From contig NZ_OZ075067.1 of the NCBI RefSeq assembly GCF_964186585.1, positions 1,116,001-1,180,000 of the forward strand: a stretch of 64,000 bases of DNA, read 5' to 3'. The notes beneath the pieces are model-generated. The model had not been told where the DNA came from, ran no database searches, and was given only the letters and a program-made list of their open reading frames with translations. A program made the position numbers and the translations under genes. Position 1 is the first letter of the stretch. Every line of letters starts with the position of its first letter. This DNA comes from Microbacterium sp. MM2322 (GTDB taxonomy: Bacteria > Actinomycetota > Actinomycetes > Actinomycetales > Microbacteriaceae). Of the stretch, positions 1 to 8,637 are shown in pieces.

Positions 1-594
1 GACCCGGGCGTGTCCCTCACCTACGTGGAGGCGGAGCCGCCGGAAGCGGTCGCGGCTGTCCGGGCCGATCGCGCGGACATCGCGCTGACCTTCAGCCATC
101 CGGGTGGGGGCACGGATGCCCACGGTGACAGCATCCGCGGACTCGACGCTCGCCGCATCGGCGCGGAGGATCTCCTGCTGGTCCTGCCCGACGGCCACCC
201 CCGGACCTCGGACGACGTCGTCGAACTCGAAGCCCTCGCCGCCGACGACTGGATCGCGGGGTGTCCGCGGTGCCGCAGCCACCTGCTCGACTCCTGCTCG
301 CGAGCCGGGTTCCTTCCCCGCATCCGCTTCGAGACGGACAACGTGGCGGCCGTCGAGCAGCTCGTCGCCCAGCGGGTGGGGGTCGCCACGCTGCCCCGAT
401 TGGCAGTGGCATCCTTCCCGCTCGTCGACGGTGTCACCACGCGCCCGCTGGCCTCCGGAGACCGGCGGGAGTTGCACGCGGTGTCGGCGCGAGGCGCGGC
501 ACGTGTCCCCGCCGTCGCGACCGTGCTTCGCCACCTCGAATCCGCCGTCGCGGAGATGACCATGCCAGGGCCGGAGGCCTCCCGATCGAAGTAG
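1..594 (+). CDS. LysR-family transcriptional regulator, C-terminal part (5' end outside window)
   Basis: The reading frame is open at the first base of the window, so this is the end of a longer gene. The roughly 197 visible residues look like the periplasmic-binding-protein-type effector domain of LysR regulators: an early strand-helix region (YVEAEPPEAV), the hinge segment DLLLVLPDGHP, and the late pattern ETDNVAAVEQLVAQRVGVATLP, shortened here to its key features (ligand-facing helix followed by the GVATLP strand). The winged-helix DNA-binding domain must lie upstream of base 1. The stop is 10 bp before the next ATG, so the aldo/keto reductase may be co-transcribed. The ligand and target genes cannot be read from the sequence. 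Confidence 0.8.
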   Translation, partial: DPGVSLTYVEAEPPEAVAAVRADRADIALTFSHPGGGTDAHGDSIRGLDARRIGAEDLLLVLPDGHPRTSDDVVELEALAADDWIAGCPRCRSHLLDSCSRAGFLPRIRFETDNVAAVEQLVAQRVGVATLPRLAVASFPLVDGVTTRPLASGDRRELHAVSARGAARVPAVATVLRHLESAVAEMTMPGPEASRSK

Positions 595-604
595 GGTGAG
601 CCCC

Positions 605-1591
605 ATGCATCAGCGTCCCCTCGCCGCCACCGGCCGTTCCGTATCCTCGATCGGCCTCGGTACGTGGCAGCTCGGGGCCGACTGGGGAGACGTCTCCGAA
701 GCCGATGCGCTCGACGTGCTCGCGACCTCGGTCGAGGCGGGCGTCACCCTCTTCGACACCGCCGACGTCTACGGCGACGGACGCAGTGAGACCCTGATCG
801 GCCGCTTCCTCTCCTCTCACCCCGGGCACGGTGTCACGGTCGCCACCAAGATGGGCCGTCGCATGGACCAGGTTCCCGAGAACTACACCGCCGCCAACTT
901 CCGCGCGTGGACCGACCGCTCCCGCACCAACCTGGGCGTCGACACCCTCGACCTCGTGCAGTTGCACTGCCCGCCGTCCGCGGTGATCGACGCCGACGAG
1001 ACGTACGACGCGCTCGACGCCCTCGTCGCCGACGGTGCGATCGCCGCCTACGGCGTCTCGGTCGAGACCTGCGCACAGGCGCTCTCCGCCATCTCGCGTC
1101 CCGGGGTGACGAATGTGCAGATCATCGTCAACCCCTTCCGACTCAAGCCGCTCGACGAGGTCCTCCCCGCCGCTGACGCCGCAGGCGTGGCGATCTTCGC
1201 TCGCGTCCCGCTCGCCTCGGGCCTGCTGAGTGGCCGATACACGGCTGCGACCTCGTTCGCCGGCAACGATCACCGCTCCTACAACCGCAACGGCGAAGCC
1301 TTCGATCGGGGCGAGACGTTCTCCGGAGTGGACTACGAGACCGGGCTCGTCGCAGCGGAAGAATTGAGCGCTGCTCTCCCCGAGGGGGTGTCTCTCCCGG
1401 CGGCATCCCTCGCCTGGATCGCGTCCCGTCCCGGTGTCACCTCCGTCATCCCCGGAGCGCGCACAACGGCCCAGGCGCAGTCGAATGCGGCGGCGGGTCT
1501 GATCGACCCCGCGACCCTCGAGACGTTCGCCGCCGCGGTCGTCGACGTCTACGACCGGAGGCTGCGGGCCGACATCCACCCGCAGTGGTGA
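605..1591 (+). CDS. Aldo/keto reductase
   Basis: An NAD(P)H-dependent oxidoreductase of the aldo/keto reductase superfamily, about 328 residues, folded as a TIM barrel and expected in the cytoplasm. The catalytic tetrad can be placed at D51 and Y56 (FDTADVYGDGR), K82 (VATKMG) and H121 (LVQLHCP). The C-terminal cofactor-binding segment has the usual form (SVIPGARTTAQAQSN). The ATG at 605 is preferred over the GTG at 596 because an AGGGTGAG ribosome-binding-like stretch precedes it. It follows the LysR regulator closely, which may control it. The substrate is unknown; the sequence resembles the general YajO/PdxI-like group used on aldehydes and ketones. Confidence 0.88.
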   Translation: MHQRPLAATGRSVSSIGLGTWQLGADWGDVSEADALDVLATSVEAGVTLFDTADVYGDGRSETLIGRFLSSHPGHGVTVATKMGRRMDQVPENYTAANFRAWTDRSRTNLGVDTLDLVQLHCPPSAVIDADETYDALDALVADGAIAAYGVSVETCAQALSAISRPGVTNVQIIVNPFRLKPLDEVLPAADAAGVAIFARVPLASGLLSGRYTAATSFAGNDHRSYNRNGEAFDRGETFSGVDYETGLVAAEELSAALPEGVSLPAASLAWIASRPGVTSVIPGARTTAQAQSNAAAGLIDPATLETFAAAVVDVYDRRLRADIHPQW

Positions 1592-1596
1592 TCGCC

Positions 1597-1619
1597 GGGG
1601 TGGGGATGCTGCCCACCCC
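1597..1619 (+). terminator. Hairpin after aldo/keto reductase gene
   Basis: GGGGTGGG (1597-1604) pairs with CCCACCCC (1612-1619) around a 7-base loop, just after the stop codon. There is no T tract, so it is a likely but weak intrinsic terminator. It sits upstream of the -10 element of the next gene. Confidence 0.5.
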
Positions 1620-1636
1620 CGCTTGCGAGAAGTCGC

Positions 1637-1642
1637 TACCGT
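1637..1642 (+). promoter_or_regulatory. -10 element (TACCGT), leaderless DUF1905 gene
   Basis: TACCGT lies exactly 6 nt before the ATG at 1649, the spacing expected when transcription starts at the start codon. Confidence 0.6.
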
Positions 1643-1648
1643 GACGGC

Positions 1649-1945
1649 ATGATCGTCGACGTCGCTGGGGTCCTCTTCCGCTGGGAATCGCGGAGGGACG
1701 ACTGGTACTTCGTGCCGCTCTCTGAAGAGGTGAGCGCCGACATCCGTGACGTCCCGCGCCCGGGACGCGGCTTCGGGTCGGTGCCGGTGCAGGTCACGAT
1801 CGGCTCGTCGACGTGGCGGACGTCGGTCTTCCCCGACGCGGGCCGCGGGGTGTACGTCCTCCCGCTGAAACGGGCGGTCCGCGAACGCGAAGGCATCTCG
1901 GACGGAGACACGGTCCGCGCTCGGCTCGACGTTGTCGACGGCTGA
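1649..1945 (+). CDS. DUF1905 domain protein
   Basis: A 98-residue protein that matches the DUF1905 pattern along its whole length: a WYFVPLSEEVSADIRD segment, then GFGSVPVQVTIG and SSTWRTSVFPD strands, and a closing half with YVLPLKRAVREREGISDGD. Members are small beta-rich proteins of unknown function common in actinobacteria. The start at 1649 is fixed by the TACCGT element 6 nt upstream, which implies a leaderless message. The stop lies 4 bp before the GTG preferred for the next gene. No catalytic residue set is evident. Confidence 0.8.
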   Translation: MIVDVAGVLFRWESRRDDWYFVPLSEEVSADIRDVPRPGRGFGSVPVQVTIGSSTWRTSVFPDAGRGVYVLPLKRAVREREGISDGDTVRARLDVVDG

Positions 1946-1949
1946 GGTC

Positions 1950-2471
1950 GTGTTCGCCCCGTTCATCGGCGCCCTGGGACCGGTCGCCGTCGTCGCCGTG
2001 AGTCTCGCCTACGTATGGTTCGCCGTCGCCTCGATCGTGCTGGCCGTGATCGACGCCCGGACGCACCGCCTCCCCAACGCCTGGGTGATGCCGGGATACC
2101 CAGTCTTCGCTGTGCTCCTCGTCGTCGCGTGTCTGGCCGGCGCACCCTGGCCGTCCCTCCTCCGCGCGGCCATCGGCGGCGCTGCGCTCTTCGCGTTCTA
2201 CCTCCTGCTCCGCGCCGCCGGCGGGGGAATGGGCGGGGGAGACGTCAAGCTCGCCGGAATCGTCGGGATCGCTCTCGGCTGGTCGGGGTGGGCGGCGCTC
2301 GCCGTCGGCGCATTCGCGGGGTTCGTCTTCGGCGGTGTGTACGGCGCGCTCCTGCTGGCCACCCGCCGCGCCGGTCGCCGGACGGCGGTGGCGTTCGGGC
2401 CGTGGATGCTGCTCGGCGCGTGGACCGGCATCCTCCTCGGCGGGGCTCTCGTCGAGCGAGTCGGGCTGTGA
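1950..2471 (+). CDS. Prepilin peptidase, A24 family (TadV/PilD-like)
   Basis: An integral membrane aspartic protease of about 173 residues that lacks the N-terminal methyltransferase domain, like TadV-type enzymes. The two catalytic aspartates are visible: D35 in the first motif (VIDARTHRLPN) and the aspartate of the GxGD motif (GGGMGGGDVKLAG). Six or so hydrophobic segments and a closing FGPWMLLGAW element fit the family. It would cleave leader peptides of Flp/type IV pilins or competence pseudopilins; none are encoded in this window. The GTG at 1950 is used; a TTG at 1932, overlapping the previous gene by 14 bp, is an alternative. Neither start has a good ribosome-binding site. Confidence 0.85.
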   Translation: MFAPFIGALGPVAVVAVSLAYVWFAVASIVLAVIDARTHRLPNAWVMPGYPVFAVLLVVACLAGAPWPSLLRAAIGGAALFAFYLLLRAAGGGMGGGDVKLAGIVGIALGWSGWAALAVGAFAGFVFGGVYGALLLATRRAGRRTAVAFGPWMLLGAWTGILLGGALVERVGL

Positions 2472-2538
2472 CACCTTTCCGGCACTGACAGATCCCTGCC
2501 CTCGATGCAAGGGCGTTCGGGCAGGGCGGGTCCGTGAC

Positions 2539-2544
2539 TACCGT
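2539..2544 (+). promoter_or_regulatory. -10 element (TACCGT), leaderless YihY gene
   Basis: TACCGT is 6 nt before the ATG at 2551, identical in sequence and spacing to the elements before 1649 and 3660. Confidence 0.6.
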
Positions 2545-2550
2545 GAAGCC

Positions 2551-3567
2551 ATGGCCGACGACACGAAGACCCCGCTCGTCCCGCGCCTGATCGCTCGCGC
2601 GCTCTCGTTCCGCGTCGTCCGCGCGTACCTCCGGTACAGCGAGCGCCGCGGCCCGCTCCTCGCCGACAGCGTCACGTATCGCACGCTCTTCAGCGTGTTC
2701 GCGGGGGTCCTCCTGGGCTTCTCGGTGGCCGCCCTGTGGCTCGCCGGCAACCCGCAGGCGTGGCAGAGCCTCATCAGCGCGGTCGACGGCGTCATCCCGG
2801 GGCTCATCGGCAAGGACGGCATCATCGACATCGAGAAGCTGGGTGAACCGGTCGCCTTCTCGTTCGCCGGGGCGTTCTCCCTCGTCGGCCTCGTGCTCGC
2901 GGCGATCGGCGCGATCGGCTCGCTTCGCGCGGCGCTCCGCACGATCGCCGACAAGGTGCACGACGACACCCTCGTATTCATCGTCCTCGGTCGGAACCTC
3001 CTCCTCGCCGTCGTCATCGGCGCAGGGCTGGTCGCCGCGGCTGCCGCGACGGTCCTCGGCACCGCGGGAGTCGGCCTGGTGGCGGGCTTCGTGGGCGTCT
3101 CGGCCGAGAACCCCGTGACCGTCGGCGTCAGCGCCGTGGTCGGCATCCTGGTCACGTTCGCCCTCGACACCGCCGTCGTCGCGCTGCTGTTCCGTGCACT
3201 CTCGGGCGTCCATGCTCCGGCGCGCGCGCTGTGGACCGGTGCGCTCATCGGCGGAGTCGGGCTCACCGTGCTGCAGCAGCTGTCGAGCCTCTTCGTCGGT
3301 GGCGCCGGCTCCAACCCGCTGCTCGCGTCGTTCGCCTCGCTCATCGCGTTGCTGCTCTGGATCAACCTGTCGTGCCAGGTGATCCTGATCGCCTCCTCGT
3401 ACATCGTGACGGCGACGCTCGAGAGCGAGGACCGAGTCCGCCGGGTCCACGGCGCGACCACGCTGGTCGAGCGTCGCGTGCAGACGGCGGAGGACCAGGT
3501 GAAGGCCGCCGCCGACGAACTGCGCGCGGCGCGCGAGGCTCTCGCGGCGGAGCGCAGCGCAGGCTGA
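2551..3567 (+). CDS. YihY/virulence factor BrkB family membrane protein
   Basis: A 338-residue integral membrane protein of the YihY (BrkB) family. The family N-terminus is recognisable (RYSERRGPLLADSVTYRTLFS), followed by about six membrane segments and a short charged, probably coiled-coil cytoplasmic tail (residues about 295-338, rich in Glu, Ala and Arg). The old link to ribonuclease BN in this family is a known misannotation; the true function is unknown, with transport or envelope roles suggested. The much longer open frame back to 2335 is not used because the ATG at 2551 carries the leaderless -10 signature. It stands alone between the prepilin peptidase and glgP. Confidence 0.88.
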   Translation: MADDTKTPLVPRLIARALSFRVVRAYLRYSERRGPLLADSVTYRTLFSVFAGVLLGFSVAALWLAGNPQAWQSLISAVDGVIPGLIGKDGIIDIEKLGEPVAFSFAGAFSLVGLVLAAIGAIGSLRAALRTIADKVHDDTLVFIVLGRNLLLAVVIGAGLVAAAAATVLGTAGVGLVAGFVGVSAENPVTVGVSAVVGILVTFALDTAVVALLFRALSGVHAPARALWTGALIGGVGLTVLQQLSSLFVGGAGSNPLLASFASLIALLLWINLSCQVILIASSYIVTATLESEDRVRRVHGATTLVERRVQTAEDQVKAAADELRAAREALAAERSAG

Positions 3568-3647
3568 TCGGTCGGTCGCCCGTCTCCGCTTCGTCACCGC
3601 TGTGTGAACTCTGACGCATCTGATCGATGCGAACGGGCGAGGGTGTG

Positions 3648-3653
3648 TACCGT
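3648..3653 (+). promoter_or_regulatory. -10 element (TACCGT) deciding glgP start
   Basis: TACCGT sits 6 nt before the GTG at 3660. This supports leaderless initiation at GTG 3660 rather than at the ATG at 3627, which has no ribosome-binding site. Confidence 0.6.
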
Positions 3654-3659
3654 CGAACC

Positions 3660-6143
3660 GTGAAGAACCCGCGCCTTCAGCCGAGCCACCCGATAGCCCT
3701 CGCGCCCGTACAGGCACCCGAGCCCACCGTCGATGGATTCGTGACTCAATTCCTCCGCAACCTCAACAACGGGCGCGGTGTGGCGCTGTCGACGTCGACA
3801 GCGAACGATCGCTACTTCGCGCTGGCCGCGACGGTCCGCGATTACCTCATGGCGCGGTGGCTGGAGGATGTCCGACGTCAGCGCTCGATGCAGTCGAAGG
3901 GCGTCGCCTACCTGTCGGCGGAGTATCTGCTCGGCCGACAGCTCGACAACAACCTGCTCGCTACCGGTCTCACCGATATCGCCGCCGAGGCACTCGTCGC
4001 CTGCGGTCTCGATCTCGAGGACGTGCGCGCGCTCGAGGTCGAACCCGGCCTCGGCAACGGTGGCCTCGGCCGATTGGCCGCATGCTTCATCGATTCGCTC
4101 GCGACGCTCGGCGTGCCGAGCATCGGCTACGGCATCCGGTACGAGTACGGCATCTTCCGTCAGACATTCGTCGACGGCGAGCAGGTCGAACAGGCCGACT
4201 CGTGGCTCGCGCTCGGCTCGCCGTGGGAGTTCCCGCACCCCGAGGCCGCGCAGACGATCTCGTTCGGCGGCCACACCGAGACCTATGACGACGAGGGCGT
4301 CACCCGCACGCGATGGGAGCCGTCCTGGAACGTCCTCGCCGTGCCCTACAACTACATGGTCCCCGGCTACCACAACGGTCGCGTCAACACGCTCCGGCTC
4401 TGGAGCGCGCAGGCCACCAAGGGATTCGACCTCCGAGTGTTCAACGCGGGCGACTACCAGGAGGCCGTCCGCGCGCAGACCTACGCCGAGAACATCTCGA
4501 AGGTCCTGTACCCCGAGGACTCGACCCCGCAGGGCAAGGAGCTGCGCCTCCAGCAGCAGTACTTCTTCGTCGCGGCATCCATCAGCGACTTCGTGAACCT
4601 GATCCTGCCGAGCGACTTCGACATGACGCAGCTGCCCGAGCGCGTCATCTTCCAGCTCAACGACACCCATCCCGTGATCGGCGTGCCCGAGCTCATGCGC
4701 GTGCTGGTCGACGAGCGGAAGCTCGAATGGGATGCCGCCTGGCAGATCACCCAGCAGTGTTTCGCCTACACGTGCCACACCCTCCTTCCCGAAGCGCTCG
4801 AGGTCTGGTCGGCGGATCTGCTGGGTCGGCTGCTGCCGCGGCACCTCGAGATCATCTACCGGATCAACGACGAGTTCCTCGAGCAGGTCCGCGCGCGATT
4901 CGGGGACGACGGCGATCGCGTCCAGCGGATGTCGATCATCTCTCCCGACGGGTCGGTGCGCATGGCGTTCCTCGCGACCGTCGCGGGATCCAAGGTCAAC
5001 GGTGTCGCAGAGCTTCACTCGCAGCTGCTGCGGGAGAAGGTCCTTCCGGACTTCGACGAGTTCTACCCGGGCAAGTTCACGAACGTGACCAACGGCGTCA
5101 CGCCGCGACGCTTCGTGCGACTGGCCAACCCGGGACTGTCGCGGCTCATCACCGACACGATCGGCGCGGGCTGGCTCACCGATCTCGACCGGCTCCGGGA
5201 ACTCGAGGACTACGCGGATGACGCGGAGTTCCGCTCGGCATTCCGCGCCGTGAAGGCGGCCAACAAGCGGGTCCTCGCCCGCACCCTCGCCGAGCGCGAC
5301 GGGCTCACTGTCGCCGACGACCACCTCCTCGACGTGATGGTGAAGCGCCTGCACGAGTACAAGCGTCAGACGCTGAAGCTCCTCCACATCATCACCGAGT
5401 ACGACGCGATCGCCTCGGGCCGCGTCACGGCCGACCAGGTCACGCCGCGCACCTTCGTATTCGGGGCGAAGGCAGCCCCCGGCTACGCGATGGCGAAGCG
5501 CATCATCCACCTCATCAACGCCGTGGGGTCCGTCGTCAACGACGACCCGCGCGTCGAAGGGCGCCTGAAGGTCCTGTTCCCACCGAACTACAACGTGACG
5601 CTCGCCGAGCGCGTCGTCCCGGCCGCAGACCTGTCCGAGCAGATCTCGCTCGCGGGCAAGGAGGCGTCCGGCACCGGAAACATGAAGTTCGCCCTCAACG
5701 GCGCGCTCACGATCGGCACGGACGACGGCGCCAACGTGGAGATCCGCGAGCTCGTCGGTGACGACAACTTCTTCCTGTTCGGCATGGCTGAGCCCGAGGT
5801 CGCCGACCTCCAGGCACGCGGCTACCACCCGATCGATTTCGTCCGCGCGGATGAGAACCTCTCCCGTGCGCTCGATCTGATCTCTTCCGGGGTCTTCTCG
5901 GACGGAGACGCGTCGGTGTTCGAACCCGTCGTGACCAACCTGACCCACCACGACCCGTTCATGGCCCTGGCGGACTACACGGAGTACATCAAGGCTCAAA
6001 AGCGAGTCGACGTCCTGTACGCCGATCAGGATGCCTGGACCCGCGCCGCGATCCTGAACGTCGCGCGGAGCGGGTTCTTCTCCTCGGATCGATCGATGCG
6101 CGACTACATCGATCGCATCTGGCATACACCGCCGATCGTCTGA
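3660..6143 (+). CDS. glgP: Glycogen/maltodextrin phosphorylase
   Basis: Releases glucose 1-phosphate from alpha-1,4-glucans using pyridoxal phosphate. The protein is about 827 residues from GTG 3660, a normal length for the GT35 family. Recognisable landmarks are the N-terminal AYLSAEYLLGRQL, the active-site EPGLGNGGLGRLAACF region, QLNDTHPVI, and the PLP-lysine motif EASGTGNMKFALNGA, with the Lys encoded near 5685-5687. The ATG at 3627 is a possible but less likely start because a TACCGT -10 element lies 6 nt before 3660. No other glycogen genes adjoin it, so it appears to be a single-gene unit. Confidence 0.95.
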   Translation: MKNPRLQPSHPIALAPVQAPEPTVDGFVTQFLRNLNNGRGVALSTSTANDRYFALAATVRDYLMARWLEDVRRQRSMQSKGVAYLSAEYLLGRQLDNNLLATGLTDIAAEALVACGLDLEDVRALEVEPGLGNGGLGRLAACFIDSLATLGVPSIGYGIRYEYGIFRQTFVDGEQVEQADSWLALGSPWEFPHPEAAQTISFGGHTETYDDEGVTRTRWEPSWNVLAVPYNYMVPGYHNGRVNTLRLWSAQATKGFDLRVFNAGDYQEAVRAQTYAENISKVLYPEDSTPQGKELRLQQQYFFVAASISDFVNLILPSDFDMTQLPERVIFQLNDTHPVIGVPELMRVLVDERKLEWDAAWQITQQCFAYTCHTLLPEALEVWSADLLGRLLPRHLEIIYRINDEFLEQVRARFGDDGDRVQRMSIISPDGSVRMAFLATVAGSKVNGVAELHSQLLREKVLPDFDEFYPGKFTNVTNGVTPRRFVRLANPGLSRLITDTIGAGWLTDLDRLRELEDYADDAEFRSAFRAVKAANKRVLARTLAERDGLTVADDHLLDVMVKRLHEYKRQTLKLLHIITEYDAIASGRVTADQVTPRTFVFGAKAAPGYAMAKRIIHLINAVGSVVNDDPRVEGRLKVLFPPNYNVTLAERVVPAADLSEQISLAGKEASGTGNMKFALNGALTIGTDDGANVEIRELVGDDNFFLFGMAEPEVADLQARGYHPIDFVRADENLSRALDLISSGVFSDGDASVFEPVVTNLTHHDPFMALADYTEYIKAQKRVDVLYADQDAWTRAAILNVARSGFFSSDRSMRDYIDRIWHTPPIV

Positions 6144-6232
6144 TCCGTCTGGATATCACTGGTCCGCCGTGCTGACAAGGCAACCGGGTCCACGGCCGCA
6201 CGCGATTACAGTCGGTGTCGGAGGTACACAAC

Positions 6233-6475
6233 ATGGCTATTGCACGACTTCACGGCGGCCCGCTCGACGGCCAGGTCATCCCGCTCGAAGAGGACACGGA
6301 TCGCCTGATCCTGCCCTACAGCGAGACGCAGATCACGTACGAGCGCGCCGGCGCCGACGAGAACACGGGGGAGGGTGACGGACCCACATCCGCCGACTTC
6401 CACTTCGTGGCGGCACAGGACGACATCGACCCGTCGGCCGACGAGCGCGACGACCGTTCGACTCTTGACGACTGA
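6233..6475 (+). CDS. Small conserved hypothetical protein
   Basis: An 80-residue acidic protein that I do not recognise as a named family. It opens with MAIARLHGGPLDGQVIPLEE, a Gly-Pro-Leu-Asp-Gly motif seen in short actinobacterial and phage proteins, and ends in a disordered Asp/Glu-rich tail. The ATG at 6233 is preferred because GGAGG lies 8 nt upstream and a TTACAGT -10-like element stands before that. Its 3' end overlaps the proposed TTG start of the CYTH gene by 11 bp, so the two are probably translated from one message. Confidence 0.6.
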   Translation: MAIARLHGGPLDGQVIPLEEDTDRLILPYSETQITYERAGADENTGEGDGPTSADFHFVAAQDDIDPSADERDDRSTLDD

Positions 6476-7094
6476 GCCGGAACACTCGCTCGAGATCGAG
6501 CGCACGTACGACGTCGACGCCGGGACGCCGTTGCCCGATTGGGCGCGGCTTCCCGGCGTCGCCGTCGTCGGCGAGGCCGAGCCGCGTGAGCTCGACGCGC
6601 ACTACCTCGACACGGATGACGGCGCCCTCGGCCGGGCGAGGGTCGCCCTCCGCCGCCGCAGCGGCGGTCCCGACGAGGGATGGCACATCAAGCGGGTGAC
6701 ACCCGAGGGCAAGGCGGAGTCCCGCTGGCCGCTCGACGACGGCGACCCCGAGCACATCGTCGTTCCGGCGGCGATCGAGGCTGTGCTGGCGGAGATCGCC
6801 GCACCGCCCTTCGCACCTCTCGCGCGGATCCGGAACGCACGCACGGCGTATGCGCTGCTTGACGCGTCGGGCGAGCTCCTCGCCGAGTTCGTGGACGATC
6901 GCGTCACCGCGACCGACGTCCGGCGGGGCATCGACACGTCGTGGCGCGAGTGGGAGCTCGAGTTGGGCCCGGCGGCGCCGACGGATGCCGCTGCCCGCGA
7001 CGCCCTCTTCGACGCCGCAGACGAGCTGGTGCGAGCCGCCGGGGGAGAGGTCTCGGCGTCGGGATCGAAGCTCGAACGTGCTCTCGGGCTCTGA
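6465..7094 (+). CDS. CYTH-domain protein (triphosphate tunnel metalloenzyme-like)
   Basis: A protein of about 209 residues with a CYTH (CyaB/thiamine triphosphatase-like) fold. Alternating charged strands fit the acid/base tunnel: EIERTYDV at the N-terminus, ARVALRRRSG, WHIKRVTPEGKAESRWPL, and SWREWELELG near the C-terminus. Enzymes of this fold act on triphosphates or make cyclic AMP using a metal. The signature ExExK motif reads EIERT here, with threonine at the lysine position, so activity may be altered. The start is inferred to be TTG at 6465, immediately before the conserved domain and overlapping the preceding gene by 11 bp; the longer frame back to 6375 does not look like protein. Confidence 0.78.
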   Translation: MTTEPEHSLEIERTYDVDAGTPLPDWARLPGVAVVGEAEPRELDAHYLDTDDGALGRARVALRRRSGGPDEGWHIKRVTPEGKAESRWPLDDGDPEHIVVPAAIEAVLAEIAAPPFAPLARIRNARTAYALLDASGELLAEFVDDRVTATDVRRGIDTSWREWELELGPAAPTDAAARDALFDAADELVRAAGGEVSASGSKLERALGL

Positions 7095-7114
7095 CGGTTC
7101 TCACGCGTTAACGC

Positions 7115-7153
7115 ACTGACGCCGCCCCCGGCTTCGTTCGGGGCGGCGTCAGT
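7115..7153. terminator. Bidirectional hairpin terminator between CYTH gene and lpdA
   Basis: ACTGACGCCGCCCC (from 7115) pairs perfectly with GGGGCGGCGTCAGT (to 7153) around an 11-base loop. It lies between two convergent genes and can serve both strands. No long T tract is present. Confidence 0.75.
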
Positions 7154-7208
7154 CGTGATCGTCAGGTTACTGAAGACCCATCCGTTCCGATAGGTCCTTC
7201 CCTGCTGA

Positions 7209-8609
7209 TCAGAGGTTGATCATGTGGCCGGCGAGGCCGTGGAAGGCCTCCTGCAGGCCTTCCGACAGCGTCGGGTGGGTGTGCACGTTGCGTGCGGCCT
7301 CGAGCGCCGTGAGGTCCCACTTCTGGGCCAGCGTCAGCTCGGGCAGGAGCTCCGACACGTCGGGTCCGATGAGGTGACCGCCGAGGAGTTCGAGGTGCTC
7401 GGCATCCGCGATCAGCTTCACGAAGCCGACCGGCTCTCCCAGGCCGTTGGCCTTGCCGTTGGCCGAGAACGGGAACTTCGCGACCTTCACGTCGTACCCG
7501 GCGTCGCGAGCCTGCTGCTCGGTGAGTCCGAACGAAGCGACCTGCGGCGAGCAGAACGTCGCGCGCGGCATGTTGCGGTAGTCGCCGAGCGTCTGGGTCT
7601 CGGCCTTGCCGATGGTCTCCGCGGCGACGACGCCCTGCGCCTCGGCGACGTGGGCGAGCTGCAGCTTCGCGGTGACGTCGCCGATCGCGTAGACGCCTTC
7701 GACGTTGGTGCGCATGTGGTCGTCGATGTCGATCGCGCCACGGTCGGTGAGCTTCACACCGGTCTTCTCGAGGCCGAAGCCCTCGACGCGCGGCGCGAAG
7801 CCGATCGACATGAGGACCTTGTCGGCCTCGATCTCGCCCTTCGCCCCGTCGGCGTTGGCGGAGTACGAGACGGTGACCTTGTCGCCGGAGTCGACGACGG
7901 ACTCGACCTTGGTCGAGGTGAGGATGTCGATGCCGTACTTCTTGTACTGGCGCTGGATCTCCTTCGAGACCTCGGCGTCCTCGTTCGGCAGGGCACGGTC
8001 GAGGAACTCGATGATCGTGACCTTGACGCCGTAGTTGCTCATGAAGAACGCGAACTCCATGCCGATGGCGCCGGCGCCCACGATGACGATCGAGTTCGGC
8101 AGCTCACGGGTGAGGATCTGCTCCTCGTAGGTGACGACGTTCTCGCTGAGGGTGACCCCCGGCAGCAGTCGCACGGTCGACCCGGTGGAGATGATGACGT
8201 TGTCGGCGGTGACGGTCTCCTTCGAGCCGTCGGCCTTCGTGACCTCGATGGTCTTCGCGTCCAGGAACGATCCGCGCCCGTCGTACTCGGTCACCTTGTT
8301 CTTCTTCATCAAGAAGTGGATGCCTTTGACGTGGGTGTCGGCGACCTTGCGGCTGCGGTCCCAGGCGACACCGAAATCGAAGCTGACGTCGCCGCTGATG
8401 CCGAAGAGGTCGGCCTTGTGCAGGAAGGTGTGCGCCAGATCGGCGTTCTTCAAGAGAGCCTTGGAGGGGATGCAGCCGACGTTGAGGCAGACACCGCCCC
8501 AGTACTTCTCTTCGATGATGGCGGTGGACAGTCCGAGCTGTGCCGAGCGGACGGCCGCGACATAGCCGCCGGGGCCGGCACCGAGGATGACGACGTCGTA
8601 GTGAGGCAT
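7209..8609 (-). CDS. lpdA: Dihydrolipoyl dehydrogenase (E3)
   Basis: A 466-residue FAD-dependent disulfide oxidoreductase that reoxidises the lipoyl groups of the pyruvate and 2-oxoglutarate dehydrogenase complexes. The N-terminal FAD-binding [17 protein letters not shown], the redox-active disulfide motif [16 protein letters not shown], the second dinucleotide fold [17 protein letters not shown], and the C-terminal catalytic His-Glu region ([13 protein letters not shown]) are all present. The start is supported by TAGGCT 6 nt upstream of the ATG, so the message is probably leaderless. The OdhI/GarA regulator of 2-oxoglutarate dehydrogenase is encoded about 1.2 kb away, but no other dehydrogenase subunits are in the window. 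Confidence 0.96.
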   Translation of the reverse strand: MPHYDVVILGAGPGGYVAAVRSAQLGLSTAIIEEKYWGGVCLNVGCIPSKALLKNADLAHTFLHKADLFGISGDVSFDFGVAWDRSRKVADTHVKGIHFLMKKNKVTEYDGRGSFLDAKTIEVTKADGSKETVTADNVIISTGSTVRLLPGVTLSENVVTYEEQILTRELPNSIVIVGAGAIGMEFAFFMSNYGVKVTIIEFLDRALPNEDAEVSKEIQRQYKKYGIDILTSTKVESVVDSGDKVTVSYSANADGAKGEIEADKVLMSIGFAPRVEGFGLEKTGVKLTDRGAIDIDDHMRTNVEGVYAIGDVTAKLQLAHVAEAQGVVAAETIGKAETQTLGDYRNMPRATFCSPQVASFGLTEQQARDAGYDVKVAKFPFSANGKANGLGEPVGFVKLIADAEHLELLGGHLIGPDVSELLPELTLAQKWDLTALEAARNVHTHPTLSEGLQEAFHGLAGHMINL

Positions 8610-8615
8610 GCGTCC

Positions 8616-8621
8616 AGCCTA
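8616..8621 (-). promoter_or_regulatory. -10 element (TAGGCT), leaderless lpdA
   Basis: Read on the minus strand, TAGGCT is followed by 6 nt and then the lpdA ATG. Confidence 0.6.
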
Positions 8622-8637
8622 GTCCGACGCAGGTGCC

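Noticed and set aside
434..1966. A 510-codon minus-strand open frame opposite the aldo/keto reductase
   Set aside because: Antisense shadow; no domains, and the plus-strand catalytic tetrad is intact.
3594..6125. An 843-codon minus-strand open frame opposite glgP
   Set aside because: It mirrors glgP codon structure, shows no recognisable domain, and lacks start signals. GC-rich codon bias explains the openness.
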